From Calycina herbarum (lineage: Eukaryota; Ascomycota; Leotiomycetes; Helotiales; Pezizellaceae): 64,000 nucleotides of DNA. The notes under the pieces are model-generated. The model was given only the letters and a program-made list of their open reading frames with translations. It ran no database searches and was not told the DNA's origin. The first letter of the stretch is position 1. Each line of letters starts with the position of its first letter. The stretch spans positions 434,001-498,000 of the forward strand of contig LLEY01000028.1 in the NCBI GenBank assembly GCA_001414485.1, written 5' to 3'. Positions 55,658 through 64,000 of this stretch are shown in pieces. The position numbers and the translations under genes were made by a program.

Positions 55658-58600
55658 TCATCGTCGAAGCCAACTCTCCTCAACCCCATCTCGAACTCCA
55701 TTTCCATTTCCATCTCCAAACCCATCTCCAACTCCACCACGAATCCGATTGTCCATCATTTCCAACCGCCCTCCCTCACCCTCATCGTCATAATCAGGCA
55801 CAACTTCAATCACTTTGCCCTGCGCGTTCTTTTTTAAGAATCCAAAGAGATTTGCTAGCTCTTCAATGCTAAGTCCTTGTTTCTCATTTGGCTCTTCGTC
55901 GTTGATATGGGGATTGAGTCCTTTGAGCTTCTTTTTTTGCTTAGCAAGCATTCGCATGTCGACGGAATTTTTGACGACAATTCGGGTCATATACGTCTCT
56001 TTTTCTTGGCCAATACGAAAGATGCGACCGAAGGCTTGTTGCTCCACGCCAAAGTTCCACCAGAGATCCATGCTATAAACTCGGTTCGCGGCTGTCAGAT
56101 TGAGCCTAGAGATTGTGTTAGTGTCCCAGCGTTTTCTTTTTTTTATGAAAAAAGAAATTGGTGAAGGGCTAAGGGAGAACTCACCCAAGTCCACCACATT
56201 TCAGTCCAGCGATCATGATTCGGATATCTGGATTGTTTTTGAATAGCTCTCCAACTTTGGTCCGGTGCTCCATACTAGTATCGCCAGTATAGTAAAGGAA
56301 ACCCCATCCTTCTTGGTTGCACATACGGCCGATGATTCTTTGAAGTTGACGAAATTGACAATAGATGACGATCTGCAATGTACCATCAACATTAACCTTC
56401 GTCTTTATCATTCTGACAAAAACAATGGAATTCATTGGGCCATGTCGATTGGGAGATTAAAAACATACCTTGTCCATAGGTGCGGCTTGGAAATCTTTGA
56501 GGAGACAGGCCTTTAAAGCTGTAACTTTTGCGGAAGAAGTAAGTGGGAAACTGGGATCAGTGTCGCTTTGAGTAAGCCAGGTGGAGAAGGGAGTGTACAT
56601 CTCAAAACCCATAGCATCTCTGCCCTTGCTGTATTCGGGAACACGATTGTTGGCACGGTGATTTTGTTTGCCTCGTTGGCTGGCTCGGCTTGGAGTATCA
56701 GAATCTAGATCAGATTCATCATCCACGATCTCAGAATCTTGAATGTATTTGATTCTTTCAAATATCAAGTCGCATATAGGACATATCCGTACCTGAAGAC
56801 AAATCAGCGAAAAAATTTCGACATACAATAAAATACTTACATCTCCGCTAGTCACTTCGCGAGTTTCGAAACAGGTCTCGCAGAATACATGTTCGCATGC
56901 CTAAAGGTTATTTAGCTAGATGAATTCCCTCAGAGAACTCTTTGCTTACCCCTTGAATTTGTACTGGAATGGTGGGAACATCCTCACAGATGCCGCACTG
57001 AAGTTGTGCAGACAATTGCGTTTCACTCAGAGCACCGAGTGCTTTTCCGAGGCTGAACAACGAGCCAAAGCTACCCTTCCCAAAAGCAGAGTTGTCTCGA
57101 TTCTCCTTTTTAATGTTTTTCGCAGTCACCCACTGTTTAGTGCGCTCGTAGAATGGAAGAGAAGCTCGTGTTCCCAAAGCCTTGAGACGTTCTTTAAGTT
57201 GCTCCACGTCTTCAGGGGTCCAAGACTCTTTAATCGTGCGCTCCATCATAAAAGGATGGCCTGTGCATTGTCGCAGGCGGAGCAATTGAACCATAAAGAG
57301 AGTGTAATTGTGACGAGCATCATCCTTCCTGATATACGTGTTCAAGATTGCCCGGAATCGATCCTCGGTCTAAGGCGGTTAGTTGACAATTTTCAATATA
57401 AGAAAGAGTGTTCCCTTACGATTCGGTAAATGATTTGTTCTTCCTCGGAAAAATCAATTTTCTCGACATGTGGATGTGGTTCTGGGAGCTTAAGGATGGG
57501 TCGATTCAGAAGTGTACTCTTCATGGTTCTTCTCAACATTGAAAAGTTTAGGATAGTGGCAACACGGCTAGAGCACTTGGGGTCCCGAGGGTTGCAGAAG
57601 TATTTTTTGAACTCTTTCATATCCATGCAGTAGTCTGCCTTGAGGAAGCGGAGATATGGGAATAGTCTGTGATCGTTAGCGATTAAATTGGTCACAAGAG
57701 GAAGTGAAAACATACTCTTCAACCGTGTTTAACAGAGGAGTACCAGTAAGACACCATCGATAAACTGAATTTAGTTGTTGGCACGCCATAGAAGTCCTAC
57801 AGCTGTTGTTCTTAATGGCGTGAGCCTCATCCAGAACAACCCGATACCAGTGGATTTTCATCAGAACCCCAAATTCCTTATCTGAAGCCCACTCTTGATA
57901 ACCAGTACGATTGCAAGACGTCTTCTCCGAGTTATCAGGGAAGGGTATCTGGTTCATGACTTCGGAGTATGAAGTCAGGACAACATCGACGGTTTGAAGT
58001 ACCCTAAGCGTAAATTGGGCCTGGGTGCTCCGTTTAAAAATCATGACTTTTCCAAGAGCATCTTCTTCTACATGGGTTTGGATCTCGTCCATCCATTGCG
58101 TGAGCACAGCAGCAGGAACGACGATTAGGGTAGCCACAATCCCTCGCTTGATGTCTTTATCTCCAGGTTTGTTCCCCACCATGCAAGCAAGAGTCTGAAC
58201 TGTTTTTCCAAGCCCCATGGTATCTGCTTGCAACCCACCATACGGTCTAACTCCACCCAACTCTCGGGAGATCATCCACTGTGCACCGAGGAGCTGGTGA
58301 TGATATAAATTCGATTTCATCCCATTGACCTTCCACCGACCATTGATGGCTCTAACTTGAGCGTACCCAAATCCTTTCGCTGCCTGCTGCAGAGCTTTCT
58401 TGTCATTTTTTACGGCACTCTTCTCCCCACCATCAGGTACATTGGCAAAAAGCTCGTTGAATTGGTTCTTCTTTGTTTGTTTTCCAAGTATCTCGGGCCC
58501 CTCTGCGTGTTCGAAGATCGGATTATTACGACGAGCAGAGATATCATCCGTGGTGGCAAGTCCTCGAATGATCTGCGCACTAATATCATCATGTCCGCTC

Positions 58601-59958
58601 CGACCAATCATATATCGCGAGCCTGAGTCTTTGACATTCTGAGACCCCTTGCCACCAGATTTCGAAGCTTTGCCTTTTCCTTGTGATTTGGCCTGGGCTT
58701 TCACAACCAAACCCTTCTGGTTCTTCTTGCGTTGGTCTTTGGTTCGTGACTTTTCACGATCAGCCTTTTGTTGTTCGATAACTTCTTTGGCATTTCGAGC
58801 TCGCTTCTTAGGTGTCTTTTTGGTGACTGGCGCAGGGGCAGATGGAAGAGGCGGTGATTCCTCTTCGTCGCTTTCCGTTGTTGGAAACTCTTCATCAGCC
58901 AAAGCATTGCGGATATCAGAGCCATCACCCACAAAAGTGTCATCAGGCCTTGATCTCATATGATGCTCGATGATTTGCTCTTCAGGCTTGTCTGAAACGA
59001 ACAAACTTGGTTCTTCATCGGGGTCGTGGGCTAGAATTCGGCTCGCTTGGGCAGATTTCATACGGCCGAGAAAGGCAATCCTCTTTTGGGCGCGATACAG
59101 CTCTGCCTTTTCTGAGGGTGTGATTTTGCCGCTCTTGAGCTTTGCCTCGTAAATATTGCGGACGTGATGAAGATTTTGAACTTCATCGTCTTCGTCGGGA
59201 GCTTGATGCATCCAGCTTTGGTCTTGGTGGTTCTCACTGTCTCCCATAGCAGCATCAACTGCAAGATGATCACGGTTAATGACATCAGCCTCATGAGCAT
59301 TCACAGGGTCGTCCTCGTTATCGTCCAAGTCCTCCATAACAGTGTCGGTGTTGTAGTTTTCCAGCATCTGGCGCTGAGCGTCAATCAATTTGATGATAGC
59401 GGATGGTGGCAACATTGTAGCAGAAGTTGGTTGTCGTTCTGGGAGTTGTTGAGGTTCTGGGCTTGCAGGGTATTGCGGACTTGAATGGTGTTCTGGGGTT
59501 GGTTGTTGTTCTTGACTTGAGTGATGTGGTGGGCTTTGGAGTTCAGCTTTGATAGTGGTGGAAGCATCCTCAATATCCAAGTCCATCCTTAGCTGCGTTT
59601 CTTCCTTGGGCTCTGAGACCTCTCGAGGGAAATTTGAAGAGTCAAGATCCATGCCTTCGTGGTCTGGGCCAAGCTCAGGAGAGGGCATTATCAAGGATGG
59701 AAGGGTTGCAGGAAGATGGGATTGAGGATAGGTGATAGAGGTGTTGTTGAAAAGAGGGAAAGGTCTTGTTGAGGGCAGGCGCTCGAAGCGATTGAAACGA
59801 GTGGGGGAGGGGTGAATATTGAGCCCACTCTCACCTTCCAAACCACTTTCAACATCACCTTCAATACCACTTTGTAAAATTGATCGCCCAGCGGCAGGAG
59901 GGGGAATTGAGAGGTCATCAGACCCCTCAATCGAAGGAAGGGCCTCGTTAGGATCCAT
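55658..59958 (-). CDS. SNF2-family ATPase with embedded RING finger (Rad5/Rad16-like)
   Basis: Seven exons (59958-57716, 57666-57420, 57369-56950, 56900-56841, 56792-56469, 56372-56185, 56105-55658) join in phase to 1,309 residues; introns are 48-96 bp. The N-terminal 500 residues are disordered and Pro/Gln/Asp-rich, with a basic KKTPKKRARNAKEV signal. The ATPase shows motif I (ADTMGLGKT, near 580), Ia (LIVVPAAVLTQW), II (DEAH, near 711) and III (LTGTPLLN). A RING follows (CGICEDVP, CEHVFCETC, CPICD; about 945-1005), then the helicase C-lobe with motif V (GLKCGGLGLNLTAANRV) and VI (QAFGRIFRIGQ). Such proteins are DNA-dependent translocases with likely E3 ligase activity in DNA repair or chromatin. 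Exact orthology (Rad16, Rad5, Uls1) is not settled here. Confidence 0.92.
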
Positions 59959-62217
59959 GATGAATACCTGGTGCTGAAGGTGTGGTGTTGGGGGAACTCA
60001 GGCTTTGTTCGAAGTTGGAAGCTTGAATAAGATGTAGTTGTAGGTTGCTGAAGGATCTAGGTAGAAGGAATCAGTTACGTCGCAGATATAATAGCCAGCA
60101 GTTGGAAGCACCGGAGTAGGGCAAGTGAATTTTTCCCCCTTCTCTACAAAGATGAAGTCCAGCTAGGGGATATAAAAGGACAAGGCAACATAAATTACAA
60201 CCCAGCAGCAGTCCCATCAAGGTAAGAAGTTCCAAGGGCGTAGAAGAGCGAGAGACAAACGAACGAGGCAACTTCCAAGGCCCAAAATAAGAATGGTGAT
60301 GGACAAACAGTCCGTCTTGCATTTCCCTCTAGCAATCAGGGAAAATTCTTTTGTAGCAAGTGAGGATCGATCAAGTGTAAAAGAAGTACTTGCATTTTCC
60401 CCGGGGGTATCCTTGACGTTGATCTGGGGGGATAGTAATTTGAAGTCGCTACAAATGCCAATGCAACTTGTAAAAGAAAACCAACTTGGGTAATTCTGAT
60501 TTAGGCTCCCATGTCCAAGTCAACATGGAATTGAAGACACAGACCTCCAAACCAATTCTTGAAAAGTGTTCGGTCATTCATAAGGACTAAACTGGTGGTT
60601 TGGTGAAGGAGAAAAAAACTTTGGATCACTGACTCCAAAAGCAAATTGCTCCACAAAAACCAAAACAATAAACAATTTTTCCCCCCAAACTCCCGGAACA
60701 ATCGAGATTAAAAAAAAGGCCGCAAGAAAATGACTTACCAGCAGGTATATATCCCCAATATCAAAGATAAGATTGCAATCAGAGAATTTGTCCAAGTCAT
60801 GAGTCGAAAGCTGTGAAAAAAATAGCGAAAATGACAGGCGTCAGCACGAAATTTTCAATTGATACCTTGGAGAAAAAATATCGAATGTTCAAGCTAACTC
60901 GTGGTTTTCCTTGGTGTAAAGTTCAGGTCAAGCTAAGGCGGCTTCCAGAGGAAATGAGTTGGGATGAGGCGTAAGTTGAAGTCTATATGTCGAGGGCGAG
61001 GTCGCAAAGAGCGCAGATTGGAGAATTGCTCCTCTCATAACATGAGACCCAGTGATATAGATATCAAAAGGATGTTGTTGTTTGGAAGTTGGGAAAGAAA
61101 ATTCCAGAGCGGGGTCCAATTATTTATGGATGGATGCCTGACCGATGGTGGTTTGCTAGTGCTGCTAGAGGAAGGAACGATGGCAAAGTCGCGTCCAGCA
61201 ACAGAAAATCCGGAGCCCAGCTTCAACCCAACCCCGCAGCAGAAACCTGTTACTTGGTATCAGAGGCCGGTACGCCCCAAGGCAGATGGGGCGTAGACCC
61301 TCAGAATTTTCCGGTTGACCACCAACAATGGAAAGAGCGACTAACCCAAATCATTCAAACCCAACACCTCCCACTTCAAGAAAGCAAATCCTCTCCATTT
61401 CCCCAAACCCAAATCCACCAAACATTGAGGACCAAATCGGAATTCAAAATCACCTGCCAAATGACAAGTCCCAAATACCAAATCCCTCATAATCCCTCTC
61501 CACAATCGCGACAACATCCCAGCTTCCCCATCCCCAACAGCCATCCTGCACCGCAATAAAAAGGATAAAACCCAAGCCCAAGTCAACACCCAAATATAAA
61601 ACCCCCAGAAAATTCCAACAACCTCCCTCTCCACCCCACCCTCCAAGCACACCTCAAAGAAAAACAAACTCGAAAACCACTCACCTCACCTCACTCAAAA
61701 TCGCCAATTCCCAATCCAAGGAAAACCACCACGACAGTACTCAATATCATAGTATTCAAATTAGACTAACTAGGTAGGCAATAGGTATCAGCAGCCCCCT
61801 CCCCACCCCCCATACATCTCGCACTCCCCCGCTCTCCAAAAACATCGTCACCCACTAACCTCAACTCAACACAACACAAGAAATAACCCCACCAACGCCC
61901 GAAACGCCCAGCACCCTAGAAAAGTCTTTTTGGGGAAAAAACAAAGGAGAAAACACAACTGTAGAAAGAGAACTAAAAATGGAATGTGCCTCGTCGTCGT
62001 GGTATATCGAGGGCCTTATGTACAGTCTAACGGAAAAAAGGGGACTTCCCAAAGGGAAGGAAGAAAAGGAGTTTTTATACAAGAAAACGTACTTTGTGTG
62101 GGAATGTGCTGTGGTCAAGGGTACTGTGTATCCAAGGATCCCCACTTGTATAATTGTGATTTCATTTATAGAAGAAATCTGGTTTTTTTCTGTTGCTTTT
62201 TTTTGGTTACTGGTAGT
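59959..62217. other. Long intergenic region upstream of the SNF2 gene
   Basis: About 2.26 kb lie between the SNF2 start and the end of the exchanger gene. Frames of 80-156 codons overlap in conflicting directions near 60960-61670 and show no domain. 61580-61880 is strongly C/A-rich on the plus strand. No gene is called. Confidence 0.5.
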
Positions 62218-64000
62218 TTACTTGAGTACCCAACTGTCCGGGTCAACGACACCAGTCAATGCGTTTTTCGTTGGGTAATACCAAGCGCACACAGCGATAA
62301 TTCTAGAATTCATATTAGCAAGAAACAAGAAGTACGATCGAAGTGAAAACTTACAAGTAGAGGCATTGAAGGAGCATGCCCTCCAGCCAGTGACTCTTTC
62401 CATCGCCAATCAAGTAATTGACCAGAAGAACAGATACAAACAGAACCGTGATCTGGAAACCATCGAAGCTCAAATTCATGTCAGGCTTGCCCATAATCCA
62501 ACCAATGACAACAAGAAGAGGAATCAAGAATAGAGAAACCTGCATGCTGGAACCGACACAAACGCCAATGGCAAGATCCATCTTATCTTTGCAAGCGACC
62601 GTGACGGCAGTAGCGTGTTCAGCGGCATTTCCAACAATTGGCAACAAGATCAATCCAACAAATTCGATGGAAACTCCCGACTTTTTGCCTGTGGTGGATC
62701 CTTCCTCGCTTCCAGTGATGGCAGAAATACTATCCACCATAAATTCAGCACAGAGACCAATGATGGCCGTTGCGATAGCGAGCGTGCCCCAGGCAACTGC
62801 GATATGGAGAGTTGGTTCCTCGGCTTCATCGTCGGCTTCTTCGTGAGCCATAGTGTTGAGTAATTCGTCATTTGGAGGTCGGTCCACCACGTTTGCTCGT
62901 CCAGGCCCGGCACCGATTCCACCGGCTGAAGCAAGACTCTTAGAAATGGCACCGTCTGCCAATGCTTTCTTGCGTGGTCTCTTTGGGACCTTTTGGCTCT
63001 CCTCGCTAAAGGCGCCTGAGTGGGTGTGCAGTTGGAAGTAAAGATAGCCAACATAGACGACGAGAAGAATGACAGAGGTTCCTCGTGAGAGCGCCGCAAG
63101 AACTGCTGTAGGTGCTCGGGTAGTGTCTGTGCTAGTAAACTGATCGAAACAGGTTGGAATGATGAGAGCACCAACTGCAAGAGCCAAAAGACTGGCGGCA
63201 GTTTGGGCAACGGTTTGGTTGAAGAATTGCTCAGATCGTCTCAATCCCCCGAAAAAGAAGCACATGCCCATGACGAGGAGCAAATTGGAGAGGATACTGC
63301 CAATGAGGGATGTCTGGACAACGGTAATTTCATCCTTGGCCAAGGCAATGATGGCGACAATCAATTCAACGGCATTACTATGAATGATTAGCTTATTTCC
63401 GGATCGAGCGTGATGACAGACTTACCCAAAGGTAGCATTCAAAAGACCACCCAAACTTTCACCCACGTGCAAAGCAATTTCCTCAGTGGCAAAACCAAGC
63501 AAACCTGCTAGCGGAATGATGGCAATGAAGTTGACGACGAAAACGGCAACACCATTTACCCCAGAGTAATTGAGACCTATTCCAACTGGTGCTGCGATGA
63601 GGAGAACATTAACCCAGGAGCCGGCAATCGTTCTCATGAGTTGATTGCGAACAGTAAAGGGTTCCTTGTGTGGTAGAATCTTTCCTTTGTACCAGGGACG
63701 TTTCTTCTCCTTCTCGTCTTCCTCGATTGTCACTTCTTCGGATTCCGGGGATTTCCAAAACTTGAGATTTCTACGTTTCTTCGGGCCTTGTTCCTCGCTC
63801 GTCGCTCCCGTCAACGTTCTCTCGACAACTGTATCTGCACTGTCTGGGTCACTGGGTCTTCCTTCCTCGCCATTATCCCTGGGCACAGGTCCATAATCGT
63901 TCGCCTTGCCGTCTCTCGACGACTCCTCGCGTATTCCATCTTGCGTTGACCGGAACATTGATGGCTCAGTCTGGGCTGTCGCTAAAGGTGCTCCGTCTTG
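62218..64000 (-). CDS. Vacuolar Ca2+/H+ exchanger (CAX family), 5' partial
   Basis: Exons 64000-63426 (open at the window edge), 63377-62355 and 62302-62218 encode 560 residues to the TAA. An ATG occurs at 63958, but the frame stays open through 64000, so the true start may lie outside. A polar N-terminus precedes about 11 hydrophobic segments. Both CAX repeats are intact: GNAVELIVAIIALAKDE (created across the first intron) and GNAAEHATAVTVACKDKMD, each with the acidic residue that binds Ca2+. A Lys/Arg-rich and acidic loop (RPRKKALADGA; HEEADDEAEE) separates the halves, as in fungal Vcx1. The protein would load Ca2+ into the vacuole using the proton gradient and so lower cytosolic Ca2+. Confidence 0.93.

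Noticed and set aside
60964..61667. Several 100-156-codon frames upstream of the SNF2 gene
   Set aside because: They conflict in strand and frame, lack domains and lie in low-complexity C/A-rich sequence.

Overview
The window is nuclear DNA of a filamentous ascomycete (Pezizomycotina). The signs are short GT-AG introns (mostly 47-120 bp, often with a CTAAC-type branch site just before the acceptor), fungal gene families (GT71 mannosyltransferase, UstYa/DUF3328, DHA1 transporter, Esf1, CAX exchanger), and transposons carrying dense C-to-T/G-to-A transition damage typical of repeat-induced point mutation (RIP). A Leotiomycete is my best guess, but that is inference only.

Region 1 (1-22.8 kb) is transposon-dominated. 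A 2,177-bp Fot1/pogo element (647-2823) sits beside a Tad1-like LINE on the minus strand (3221-16139, 20-bp target duplication). The LINE was itself invaded by a Ty3/Gypsy chromovirus (7822-14604, 463-bp LTRs, CTATC duplication) and by a solo LTR (5900-6169, CTAGG duplication). Just outside the LINE is an intact GT71 alpha-1,3-mannosyltransferase gene (16226-18263, minus). Beyond it lie a deleted 1,500-bp pogo-type element (19779-21278) and another solo LTR (21379-21667).

Region 2 (22.8-31.6 kb) is a gene block: a modular cysteine-rich secreted protein, a SAM-dependent methyltransferase, a 40-residue secreted peptide, a UstYa-family protein and an MFS transporter. The peptide and UstYa genes are divergent across about 530 bp. 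Methyltransferase, secreted peptide, UstYa protein and exporter together recall fungal RiPP (dikaritin) loci, although no repeated core or KR sites are visible in the peptide. This is the best candidate for an undescribed system here.

Region 3 (31.6-52.7 kb) is gene-poor. It holds a MITE-like repeat containing a solo LTR, two tandem paralogues of unknown function, several diverged local duplications, a zinc-knuckle protein gene, AT-rich relics, a decayed APH-type phosphotransferase pseudogene and a disordered Ser/Asn-rich reading frame with signs of breakage.

Region 4 (52.7-64 kb) is conserved housekeeping sequence: Esf1 (ribosome biogenesis), a seven-exon RING-containing SNF2 ATPase of the Rad5/Rad16 type, and a vacuolar Ca2+/H+ exchanger whose 5' end runs off the window.
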